Below, in pieces: positions 9,010 to 17,205 of a stretch of DNA of 49,635 nt. The notes under the pieces are model-generated. The model was not told where the DNA came from, searched no databases, and saw nothing but the letters and a program-made list of their open reading frames with translations. Position 1 is the first letter of the stretch; each line of letters starts with the position of its first letter. Made by a program: the position numbers and the translations under genes. The stretch lies in NCBI RefSeq assembly GCF_018129025.1, contig NZ_JAAEDI010000039.1, forward strand, positions 1 to 49,635, written 5' to 3'. The stretch is from Neoroseomonas terrae (lineage in GTDB: Bacteria > Pseudomonadota > Alphaproteobacteria > Acetobacterales > Acetobacteraceae).

Positions 9010-11328
9010 CTACTTCGTTGATGACGGCGCGCGGCGCCGCGTCCCACGGGGCGCCGCACCCGCCGGCGCCCGTTCATTTGCCCGAGGGCGACGCGGGGCG
9101 GCCGCCGCGGTAGCGGCCGGCGGGTCCTCCGCCGCGGGCTGCGTTTCGACGGCCGGCTCGGCGGCCGGCTCCGCGATCGGCGCCGCCACCTCTCCCAGGA
9201 ACAGGCGTTCCACGACCGCCGCCCGTTCGGCCACCGCCGCCGACATCTCGCCCGTCGCGTCCAGCACCGACCGCAGCACCGCGAAGCCCTCCGCGCGCTG
9301 GCGGTGGTCGTCCGGCAGCAGGGCCGGCAAGGTCTCGATGGCCCGTGCCTCATCCAGCAACAGCATGAAAAACTGCCGCCTGATCACACGCTTGAATGCC
9401 GGCAGCGGCAGCGATGCCCGGCCGAGCCGGGCCCGGATGTGCCGGATCACCACGAAGCTGCGCTCGTCGACCTGCGCCGTCGGCATGCGTATCCAAAGCA
9501 GCGCGCGCACCAGCGCCTCGCGCAGCCCTCCCTCGCCCATCGATGCCGCCAGGCGCTCTGACTGGAGGGCGACGAAGGCGCGGTGATCGGGGGAATCGCC
9601 GGGGTGCAGGCGTGGCGGCGCGCTGGCTGCCGCCACGCCGGTCGCCGCCTGCACCAGCGGCGCGGCGTAGAATTGTCGGAAGAAGCGCTCGGTGAGCGCG
9701 TCACGCTGCCGGCCATAGGCCTCCAGCAGGTGTGTCACCGCCTGCGAGACCTGGCGTTCGGCGGCGCGGCCGGGATTGTCCTCGGACACGGGCGCACGGC
9801 CGGCGCGCGCCATCTCCGCGGCCGCCCCGATCCAGGCCATGGCCGGATTGCGGTCGGAGAACATGGCGTAGGGCAGTCGCGCGGGATGCAATTGCGCCGC
9901 AGCGCCCGTCGTCAGCGGCGTCGCCAGCGCACGCACGGCCGGCTGCGCGACATGGCGGTAGAAGGCCAGATTTGTCTCCGACACGCGGCGCATCGCGGCG
10001 AAGCGGCGCTCATCCTCGGCACTGGTACCGCCGTGCTTCGCCAGGTCGGGCAGGTCGCGCGCCTCGAAGGTGGCGCGCCATTCGCCATGGCCCGGCATGT
10101 CCATCGCCGTGCCCGTCGCCGGGTGCAGCACCGCCTCGTAGAGCCCCGGCGGCAGCACGTCGATCATGTCCATGGTCGAGGCGAACTCGTTGTGTTCCTT
10201 CTTCGCCACGCCGCCCGAGACGAAGATGCCGAGATGCCCGATGCTGCCATGCACGGAATAGACGATGGTCTGCCCGTGGGTCTGCAGGTCCTGGAGGCTC
10301 GGATAGAGATCGGTGATCCAGGACAATGCCTGCGCCGGTGGCGTGATCTCGTCCCCTTCCGAACAGAACACGATGATCGGTGAGGCGATGGCACGCAGGT
10401 CGACGCGCGTGCCATCGGAAAAGGTCAGCTCGCCGGTCGCGAGGCGGTTGCCGATGAACAGCTCGTCGACGATGAACTGCATCTCCCCGGCATTCAGCTC
10501 GACGTGGCCGCCCCACCATTTCTCGAAGCCGAGATAACGGTCGGCGGCGCGATCGACGTCCGACCAGACCTCATACTGCTTGGTCCAGTAGGTATTGGCC
10601 GGATTGCCCGATTCGAAGTTCGTGACCAGCCAGGCGCCGTCGAAGATGCCACCGCCGATGTCGCCGGTCATGGCGGTCATCCATGACCCGCCGAGCAGCC
10701 CGCCGAGGTAGCGCATCGGTGCCCGCCCGGGGACACCGGCCCAGTAGGAGACCGGCGTACCGGCGACCAGCAGCGGACCGAAGGCGTCGGGCCGGATGGC
10801 CGCGGCCATCAGCAATGCCCAGCCGGCCTGGCAGTTGCCGATCGTGACGGGCTTGCCGTCGGGCGTCGCGGCGTGCCGGCGCCCGACCTCCTCGGCGAAG
10901 GCGACGATGGCGCGGACCACGTCCTCGATCGTCTGCCCGGGTTCCGGCTGCGGCCGGAACCCCACGAAATAGCAGGGATGGCCGGCGGCCAGCGCCACGC
11001 CGATCTCACTGTCGGCCTTGAAGCCGCCGATGCCCGGCCCGTGCCCGGCGCGCGGGTCGATGACGATGAAGGCGCGGTTCAGCGGGTCCGTCGGCGGCGC
11101 ACCCTCGGGCGGGGTGATGCGCGCCATCCAGTAGTTCACGGGGCGCGGCAGGTCGCGCCCGTCCATCACGACCTCGAAGCCGAAGCTGAGGACGTTGCGC
11201 ATCGGATCGTGCTCGCGTTCCAGGAACGCGTTGCCGCGCTGGCGGAGCACATCGAGGAAAATGACCGAGCGCTGCCAGGCATCGACGGCATAGGCGGCCC
11301 AGGGGAACGGGCCGGGTTCCGCGGTCAT
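9010..11328 (-). CDS. DUF3141 alpha/beta hydrolase (PHA-synthase-like)
   Basis: A 772-residue protein of the DUF3141 family, distant relatives of class III polyhydroxyalkanoate synthases. The nucleophile elbow is IGNCQAGWA, so the nucleophile is Cys as in PhaC. The acid follows in VFCSEGDEITPP and the histidine in HGSIGHLGIF. The N-terminal 110 residues carry the usual VDAWQRSVIFLDVLRQRGN cap. After about residue 690 the chain becomes an Ala/Pro/Arg-rich, lysine-ended tail without predictable structure. ATG 11328 is preceded by AGGAGG. The exact substrate of DUF3141 proteins is not established; polymer synthesis or turnover is only inferred from the fold. Confidence 0.88.
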   Translation of the reverse strand: MTAEPGPFPWAAYAVDAWQRSVIFLDVLRQRGNAFLEREHDPMRNVLSFGFEVVMDGRDLPRPVNYWMARITPPEGAPPTDPLNRAFIVIDPRAGHGPGIGGFKADSEIGVALAAGHPCYFVGFRPQPEPGQTIEDVVRAIVAFAEEVGRRHAATPDGKPVTIGNCQAGWALLMAAAIRPDAFGPLLVAGTPVSYWAGVPGRAPMRYLGGLLGGSWMTAMTGDIGGGIFDGAWLVTNFESGNPANTYWTKQYEVWSDVDRAADRYLGFEKWWGGHVELNAGEMQFIVDELFIGNRLATGELTFSDGTRVDLRAIASPIIVFCSEGDEITPPAQALSWITDLYPSLQDLQTHGQTIVYSVHGSIGHLGIFVSGGVAKKEHNEFASTMDMIDVLPPGLYEAVLHPATGTAMDMPGHGEWRATFEARDLPDLAKHGGTSAEDERRFAAMRRVSETNLAFYRHVAQPAVRALATPLTTGAAAQLHPARLPYAMFSDRNPAMAWIGAAAEMARAGRAPVSEDNPGRAAERQVSQAVTHLLEAYGRQRDALTERFFRQFYAAPLVQAATGVAAASAPPRLHPGDSPDHRAFVALQSERLAASMGEGGLREALVRALLWIRMPTAQVDERSFVVIRHIRARLGRASLPLPAFKRVIRRQFFMLLLDEARAIETLPALLPDDHRQRAEGFAVLRSVLDATGEMSAAVAERAAVVERLFLGEVAAPIAEPAAEPAVETQPAAEDPPAATAAAAPRRPRANERAPAGAAPRGTRRRAPSSTK

Positions 11329-11528
11329 CGCAATCCTCCTGTCGAGCGCAGGAGCGTGTCCTGTCGCGGCGTGCACGAGGCAGCCGGCCGGTCAGCGGGC
11401 GCCCGGCGACCTTCATAGCAGGATCGCCGCGGGCACCGACACGGCAGAGCCGATGATCGGGCTGGTAAATTCCTGTGACACACGCCGCCTCGGCCGCCCG
11501 GCCACGCTGGGACCGGGCGGTGGCCGTC

Positions 11529-11771
11529 TCAGGCGACGCTGAGTTCGACGCCGCGCTTGCTGCGGCCGGGCCTGAACGCAACACCGCCGCGTTCGAAGAC
11601 GCGGCGGAGCGTGGCAAGGACGGTTGTCGGCGGCATCGCGTGACCGGCTTCGAAGGTCTCGAGCACGGCCACCGGGATGCGCGCGACGAAGGCGACCTCG
11701 GCGGTATCGAGGTCGAGCAGCGTCCTCGCCTCGCGGCAAAGCAGCGGCGTCAGGACAGGTTGTTGCTCCAT
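11529..11771 (-). CDS. Small XRE-like helix-turn-helix protein
   Basis: An 80-residue protein starting MEQQPVLTPLLCREARTLL. The arrangement CREARTLLDLDTAEVAFVARIPVAVLETFEAG matches the compact single-domain XRE regulators common in alphaproteobacteria (usual form CRAARALLGWSQEELA...). Most of the consensus Q and S residues of the recognition helix are replaced, so DNA binding may be altered. ATG 11771 has a strong GGGGAGGA about 11 nt upstream. It lies 34 bp downstream of the HU gene on the same strand and could be in one transcript with it. Confidence 0.65.
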   Translation of the reverse strand: MEQQPVLTPLLCREARTLLDLDTAEVAFVARIPVAVLETFEAGHAMPPTTVLATLRRVFERGGVAFRPGRSKRGVELSVA

Positions 11772-11805
11772 ATGGGCCGGTTCCTCCCCTTGGTCCCGGT
11801 GGGCC

Positions 11806-12117
11806 TCAGCCCTTGGCCGCCTTGCGCTTCGCCTTCTTGACGCCGCCAAGCGCCGCGGTCTTGAGCGACGGGCTCGCCTTGAAGCGGACCGTGGCGCCGG
11901 CCTTGATCTGGACCTTCTCGCCGGTCTTGGGGTTCAGCCCCGAGCGCTTCGGGGTTTCGCGGACGATGAAGGCGCCGAAATCGGGGATGGTGAAGCGCCC
12001 GTTCTGGACGATCTCGCCCTTGATCGCCTCGATGAGGTCACCGGCCAGCTTCGTGGCGGCGACGCCGGTCAGGTCGGTCGAATTGGCGATGACCTCGGAC
12101 AGGAACTTCTTCGACAC
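11806..12117 (-). CDS. HU family DNA-binding protein
   Basis: A 103-residue nucleoid-associated protein of the HU/IHF superfamily. The N-terminal helices (SKKFLSEVIANSTDLT) are followed by the beta-arm region IPDFGAFIVRETPKRSGLNP and the strands TGEKVQIKAGATVRFKAS, with a short Lys/Ala tail (KKAKRKAAKG). The GTG at 12117 is preferred because GGAGA lies 8 nt upstream and the fold starts at once; an ATG at 12150 would add 11 residues. The Pro in the FGAF arm and the RSGLNPKTGE turn are the DNA-intercalating features of the family. Probably a divergent HU paralogue, longer than the usual 90 residues. Confidence 0.92.
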   Translation of the reverse strand: MSKKFLSEVIANSTDLTGVAATKLAGDLIEAIKGEIVQNGRFTIPDFGAFIVRETPKRSGLNPKTGEKVQIKAGATVRFKASPSLKTAALGGVKKAKRKAAKG

Positions 12118-12220
12118 AGGCGGTATCTCCGTTGCAGACTGCCCCGCCATAGCCGACGCCGGCCGGCTTGTCAGCGCCGCGCGTGACATGCCGGCCGTGC
12201 ACCGAACTGCCGGCGGTGGT

Positions 12221-12370
12221 TCAGCCCATCAGATCGAGCACGAGCCGACGCAGTTCGGCGTTGGAAAGGCCGGCGGGCTCCGGCGCGTCTACCGCGGTTT
12301 TCCCGGGAATTCCGGCGAGTGGAAGGGGTTTGTGCCCAGGCAGGGCGATATGTGTGACTTGATTCTTCAT
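12221..12370 (-). CDS. Possible small hypothetical protein
   Basis: A 49-residue reading frame from ATG 12370 (MKNQVTHIALPGHKPLPLAG) to a stop at 12221, ending in an amphipathic LSNAELRRLVLDLMG helix. The open frame continues upstream but the sequence there is low quality, and the base composition becomes more AT-rich around 12350-12440, as expected for a promoter. The ribosome binding site is weak. It could be a real small protein; I know of no family. Confidence 0.35.
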   Translation of the reverse strand: MKNQVTHIALPGHKPLPLAGIPGKTAVDAPEPAGLSNAELRRLVLDLMG

Positions 12371-12631
12371 AGGCTTCGATATGGCATTGTCGCCTCCGCA
12401 ACGGCGCGGTGGCTGCAAAGTTTCCTTGATTGTGAATTGAGTGCGACTCGGGGCCTTTAGCGAAGAATCGCGTAGTGTCCCCGGCGGTCGCTCCCCGCAT
12501 CCTCGATGGGATCGGGCTGCCATGTTGCAGGCTTGTCCGGAGATGGGGGTTGCGTCGGAAATTTCAATGGACGGATGCGCGGAGCCCTGGCCAGCCGTGA
12601 CATCTCGGCGGGCCGGGAAACATCGAACGCC

Positions 12632-14200
12632 ATGCATGACGTGATCGTAGTCGGGGCCGGGTCCGCCGGTGCACCGCTCGCCGCGCGGCTATCCGAGGAC
12701 GGAAGGCGCCGCGTGCTGCTCCTGGAAGCCGGCCGCGACTGGCGCACCGCAGAGGCGCCCGCGGCGCTGCGTAGCGCGAACATCGTCCCCTTCATGCACG
12801 ACCCCCGGCATCAGGCCGGCTGGCAGTGGCCAGGGCTGATGACACGGCGGACCGCGGCGCAGGAACCCCGCTACTACTGGCGCGGGAAGGCGATGGGCGG
12901 GTCCTCCACCGTCAATGCGCAGATCGCGATCCGCGGCGTGCCCGCGGCATTCGACGCCTGGGCGGAAGCCGGGTGTGAAGGCTGGTCAGCGCGCGACGTG
13001 CTCCCGCTGTTCGACATGATCGAGGACGATGCGGACACCGGCGCGGCGCCGGGTATCCGCCGCGGCGGGCCCCTGCCCGTCTTCCGCATGCCGGCCGAAC
13101 GCTGGGGCGCGGTCGACTTCGCCCTGCGGGATGCAGCGCTGGCGGCCGGCTTTCGCTGCAAGGCCGACCTCAACGCACCCGAGGGCGAGGGCATATCCTG
13201 CAACCCGATCAATCTGCGCGACGGCGTGCGGGTGACGACGAACGACGCCTATCTGGAACCCGCGCGCGGCCGCGCGAACCTGACGATCCGCGGCAATGCC
13301 CTGGTGGACCGCGTGCTGTTCGATGGCAGCCGCGCGCGCGGCGTGCGGGTGCGCTTCGGCGATGCGTGGGAGGAGATCGAAGGCAGGGAGATCGTGCTCT
13401 GTGCCGGCGCGATCCATAGCCCAACGATCCTGATGCGATCCGGCATCGGCCCGGCAGCGGCGCTGGGCGCACTTGGCATCGCCGTGCGGCACGACCAGCC
13501 GGCGGTCGGGAAGAATCTCATGGATCACCCGATCCTGCGCGCGACGCTCGCGCTGAAGCCGGCGTTCCGGGCCCAGGGACCGGATGCGCGCCACACCAAT
13601 TGCTGTCTGACCTATTCGAGCGGCCTCGCCGGTGGCGGCGAGCGGGACATGATCATGATCGCCTACAACCACCGCGGCCTGACCGCGGATGGCCAGCCGG
13701 CGGTGGGCGGCGCGGTTGGCGTCGCGCTCTACGATGCCTTCTCGCGCGGCATGCTGCGCCTGACCTCGGCCGATCCGGAGGCGCAGCCCGAGGTCGATGA
13801 GAACATGCTGGACGACCCCCGCGACCGGGAACGCCTGCGGGACGGCGTGCGGCGGCTCGCGCGGCTCGTGGCGCTCGATCCGCTGTCGCGCATCGCCGAT
13901 GCCACCACCTTCGGCGACAGCGGGCTGTCCATGCCGGATGCCGCGGCACTGGAAGACGAGGCGCTGGATGCGCTGATGCTGCGCGAGGCCGGCGACATCC
14001 AGCACGCCGCCGGCACCTGCCGCATGACGGCAAATGAGGATCCGCGCGGCGTGGTCGATCCGGACCTCCGCGTTCGCGGGGTCAGTGGGCTGCGCGTCGC
14101 GGATGCCTCGATCATGCCGACCGACTGCCGCGCGAACCTGCACTTCACCTGCGTGATGATCGGCGAGAACCTGGCGAGGCGGATGCGCGCAGCCGGCTGA
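12632..14200 (+). CDS. GMC family oxidoreductase (choline dehydrogenase-like)
   Basis: A 522-residue flavoprotein of the glucose-methanol-choline oxidoreductase family. The FAD dinucleotide fold is at the N-terminus (VIVVGAGSAGAPLAARLSE), followed by WRGKAMGGSSTVNAQ (GMC signature 1), an EIVLCAGAIHSPTILMRSGIGP segment (signature 2 region), and the C-terminal IQHAAGTCRM carrying the catalytic His, then LRVADASIMP and a HFTCVMIGENLA helix. In most relatives that last segment reads N(T)NxTxxMIGE; here RANLHFTC carries the expected second catalytic position as His. No signal peptide. It probably oxidises an alcohol; the acceptor and substrate cannot be inferred. Confidence 0.93.
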   Translation: MHDVIVVGAGSAGAPLAARLSEDGRRRVLLLEAGRDWRTAEAPAALRSANIVPFMHDPRHQAGWQWPGLMTRRTAAQEPRYYWRGKAMGGSSTVNAQIAIRGVPAAFDAWAEAGCEGWSARDVLPLFDMIEDDADTGAAPGIRRGGPLPVFRMPAERWGAVDFALRDAALAAGFRCKADLNAPEGEGISCNPINLRDGVRVTTNDAYLEPARGRANLTIRGNALVDRVLFDGSRARGVRVRFGDAWEEIEGREIVLCAGAIHSPTILMRSGIGPAAALGALGIAVRHDQPAVGKNLMDHPILRATLALKPAFRAQGPDARHTNCCLTYSSGLAGGGERDMIMIAYNHRGLTADGQPAVGGAVGVALYDAFSRGMLRLTSADPEAQPEVDENMLDDPRDRERLRDGVRRLARLVALDPLSRIADATTFGDSGLSMPDAAALEDEALDALMLREAGDIQHAAGTCRMTANEDPRGVVDPDLRVRGVSGLRVADASIMPTDCRANLHFTCVMIGENLARRMRAAG

Positions 14201-14356
14201 CGCCTACCGCCCTGCGCGCCTTGGCGCCGCCTTGTCCCGGCGCCAGTTCGACCATGTCACCGATGTCGCCCGCGCGCGACGTCGCATCGGCAAGGCGCGA
14301 CGGGACAGGGCCCTCCCCCGGCGAGACGCTGCGCGCGGGATCGGTTCGCGGCGCGC

Positions 14357-15325
14357 CTACTGGCCGGCGAAGCGCCCGATCCTGATGGCGCGGGCCACCG
14401 TCTCGTGCTCGGCGAGGCTCTCCGCCATCAATCGCCGCATCTCATCCCCCTGCGTGCGCAATGGCACGAAGGCGAGCTGACGCATCACTTCCCGCACTTC
14501 CCGGCTGTCGCCCGCGGCGAGGAGCACCTCCGTCCAGCGGGAGGCGACCGCTTCCGGCAGGCCGCGTGGCCCACCGAAGCCGATCCACGGCTTCGCCGAC
14601 CACGAATAGCCAAGTTCGGGCAATGTCGGGACGGCGGGGAATTCCTCGCTCTTGTCGGCATTGAGAATGGCGAGGATGCGCAGCGATCCGTCCCTCACAG
14701 TGGGCAGGACCTCGCCCGAGACCACCGCACATTGGATGTGCCCGCCGAGTAGCGCCGTATTGGCGGGCGCCCCGCCCGTGAACGGCACGAAGGTGACGTC
14801 CACGCCCTCCTCGGCAAAAAGCCTCGCCATGTTCAGATGCGAGTTCGCCCCGATCGCTGCCACGCCCACCGTCAGCTTTCCAGGCTCCCGGCGAGCATAG
14901 GCGATGAGGTCGCGCAGGCCGCTGAAGGGTGCGGTATTCGCCACCACCACGAAGGTGAGGAAGCTGCCATAGGTCATCAGCGGCGTGAAATCGGCGACCG
15001 GGTCCAAGGTCATCGTCACGAGCTGCGGTGCGACGGCGTTCGTGTTCACGCTCAGCAGACCGATCGTCAGCCCGTCCGGTCGGGCGCGGGCCAGTTCATT
15101 GAGCATGATGGTGCCGGCGCCGCCCGGCCGGTTCAGGATCGCTATCGGCTGGCCGATCATCGGCTCGGACGCACGCCCCATCGCGCGCTGCGTCACGTCG
15201 AACGACCCCCCGGCAGCATACGGTCCGAGGAAGGTCACCGGCCGGCCGGGCGCCCATTGCTGCTGGGCCGATGCCAAGCCGGGCGCCAGGATCATGGCGG
15301 TTGCTGCGCGGCGCGTGATCTTCAT
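14357..15325 (-). CDS. Bug/TctC family tripartite tricarboxylate-type substrate-binding protein
   Basis: A 322-residue periplasmic binding protein with an N-terminal signal (MKITRRAATAMILAPGLASA). It also shows the family hallmarks YAAGGSFDVTQRAMG, ILNRPGGAGTIM, FTGGAPANTALLGGHIQ and PTLPELGY. Bug proteins bind carboxylates or amino-acid-like ligands; in many proteobacteria they are orphan receptors, and no TctA/TctB membrane genes are nearby here. ATG 15325 follows GGAGCAAACCGG. The RR in the n-region could allow Tat export, but the motif is incomplete. Confidence 0.92.
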   Translation of the reverse strand: MKITRRAATAMILAPGLASAQQQWAPGRPVTFLGPYAAGGSFDVTQRAMGRASEPMIGQPIAILNRPGGAGTIMLNELARARPDGLTIGLLSVNTNAVAPQLVTMTLDPVADFTPLMTYGSFLTFVVVANTAPFSGLRDLIAYARREPGKLTVGVAAIGANSHLNMARLFAEEGVDVTFVPFTGGAPANTALLGGHIQCAVVSGEVLPTVRDGSLRILAILNADKSEEFPAVPTLPELGYSWSAKPWIGFGGPRGLPEAVASRWTEVLLAAGDSREVREVMRQLAFVPLRTQGDEMRRLMAESLAEHETVARAIRIGRFAGQ

Positions 15326-15620
15326 CCGGTTTGCTCCTTCGGGCACCCGTCATGATGGGACAGCACGACGGCCGAGGCCACCGATGCCGGCCCTCCACTG
15401 ACGGATTGAAGGAACCACGTGCCGGAACTCGCTCCGCGCAGTTCGGGCGCGACTTGCGAATACAAGATCCTCTACGACGCGATCAGCACCGTGAACGTCA
15501 CGCGCAGGCGCTGCTGGGGTAGTGTGTACCGGATCATGGAGGCGACGCTCGGCCCGTTCCCAAGCCCTCGTGCCGAAGCGCGGCGCTGGCGAGGTTTTCT
15601 GCGCAGCCCTCGACATTGGA
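15326..15620. other. Intergenic region, no gene seen
   Basis: About 295 bp between the Bug receptor and the methyltransferase, both on the minus strand. Short open frames here have poor amino-acid composition and no ribosome binding site. The right part probably holds the end of the methyltransferase transcript and the left part the promoter of the receptor gene; no clear terminator hairpin is visible. Confidence 0.4.
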
Positions 15621-16691
15621 TCAGTGTGGCGACGTGGGCGGCCCCGGACCTCCGCGGCGCGCCCAGTAGGCGCCGCCGCCGGTCCCGATGCCATCGAATA
15701 GCGATGCGTTATCCCACAGCGGCGACAGGAGCCCGTGCAGTTGCGGCAGCTTCACCGCCCAGTGAACCGGCAGGAGCACCTCGTCGCCGCCATTGCCGCC
15801 AAGGAGATAAGCCATCAGCAGGTACTGCTCGTTGTAGAACCGCTCATCCCATGCGGACGGGTAGTCGCACGGGAGGAAGATGTCGTGGATGCCGTAGATC
15901 ACACCGGGTGGGAGCGCCGGCATCACCTCCGAGAAGAATACGGTCACGTCCGAGCCGGGGAAGCTGCGATGGCTGTTGTCGATGAACAGCATGTCGCCGG
16001 CTGCAAGGCCTTCCCAATACGAGCCGGGGACGTCTTCCATCCTCTGCACGATCGTTTCATCGCATAGGTCGGACACTGCACCGCGCGGCTCCGGGTCGAT
16101 CGAGACGATCCTCGTCGCCAGGCCGAGATCCGACACCGCCTGCCGCGCGAAGCGCGTTGAGATGCCGGAGCCGACCTCGAGATAGAGACGCGGCTGCCGT
16201 TCTGCGATCAGGCCGTAAAGCGCCGCGCCATCGAAGGGCGGAAACCAATCATTCTCCCAATGAGGCCGGGCCGGGTCTTCCTGGCATCGCGGAATGCGCG
16301 CCAAGGCATCCGCATGGCGGGCGATCCCTGCGATGGTTGTCGCGATCGAAGACTCGCTGCGGCGGAACAACTCCTCAATTTGCCGGCCTCCGGCCGCCCT
16401 GTCGATCGGACGCGCGACGGGGAAGTACGCGTAGTCGGTCACCAGAAGCCGGCTCTCATCCCGCGCCTGCCGAAGAGGCTTGGTGACACGATCGAGGGTC
16501 TCCCTGGCGGCGCGCTCGGCTCTCAGGGCGGCGTCGGCGGTCTGCAGCGCGGAGCGCTCCATTTGCAAGTCTGAGGCGGCGGCCTGCAACGCGGTCTGCG
16601 CCGCCTCCAGTTCCGCCCGCAGGCGGTCGCGATGATCCACAAGGCGGCGGAGAGCGGGCACCCGCAAGGCGAGCGAACGAATCTGACGCAT
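15621..16691 (-). CDS. Class I SAM-dependent methyltransferase with N-terminal coiled coil
   Basis: A 356-residue protein. Residues 15-80 form a heptad-rich coiled coil (RDRLRAELEAAQTALQAAASD...). The remainder is a Methyltransf_24-like Rossmann domain. LYLEVGSGISTRFARQAV is the SAM-binding motif I, IVSIDPEPRGAV the motif II acidic strand, and GDMLFIDNSHRSF the motif with the metal- or substrate-site Asp; GVIYGIHDIFLPCDYP follows. Such proteins are frequent near surface polysaccharide genes, but none is nearby. ATG 16691 (MRQIRSLALRVP) follows GGGGATCTGCAC; an upstream in-frame start would add 38 poor-quality residues. Confidence 0.85.
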   Translation of the reverse strand: MRQIRSLALRVPALRRLVDHRDRLRAELEAAQTALQAAASDLQMERSALQTADAALRAERAARETLDRVTKPLRQARDESRLLVTDYAYFPVARPIDRAAGGRQIEELFRRSESSIATTIAGIARHADALARIPRCQEDPARPHWENDWFPPFDGAALYGLIAERQPRLYLEVGSGISTRFARQAVSDLGLATRIVSIDPEPRGAVSDLCDETIVQRMEDVPGSYWEGLAAGDMLFIDNSHRSFPGSDVTVFFSEVMPALPPGVIYGIHDIFLPCDYPSAWDERFYNEQYLLMAYLLGGNGGDEVLLPVHWAVKLPQLHGLLSPLWDNASLFDGIGTGGGAYWARRGGPGPPTSPH

Positions 16692-17205
16692 GTGCAGATC
16701 CCCGGTGCGGCTCAGCGGGCCGGCAAAGTCCGACCGGCTCCGGAACATAGCTTGCCCGGCCCGACAATCGCTCGACAAGCGCAAACAGGCTTCAGAGCTC
16801 AGCACTCAATCAACGGCTTGAAGCGACACGGCTGGGCCGGATGCCGCAGGCGAATGACGGGCGGGTGCTCCATGGCATCAGCCATGTCATCGCGTGGCCT
16901 GTGGTGGCGCGATGCACCCGCCCCGACGCCCGCAGGGCGGCAAGCCGCATGGACGCGGTCGGCCGCAACCCGTCCGCTTCCGCCTCAATCAGTGGACCCT
17001 GAGCCGAGGAATGGTGCCAATTGCGCCGGCTCCCAGCACACCGCAGGCTCGGCCACAGGGGCGTCGAGCCACGCACCCTGCGCCTGAGGGCATGTCATCG
17101 CGAATGCCTGGATCTGGTGACGCCTGCATCGCAACCTTGTCGCTATTCTGCATCGTTGGCATTGGAGTCGCGCATGGAACCGAAACGGGCCGGCGGCGCA
17201 CACCC
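16692..17205. other. Divergent intergenic region
   Basis: 514 bp separating the methyltransferase (minus) and the FUSC efflux gene (plus). The FUSC frame stays open upstream to 16894, but that stretch has no ribosome binding site and poor composition, so I treat it as untranslated. It should contain both divergent promoters. No operator, repeat or RNA structure stands out. Confidence 0.4.
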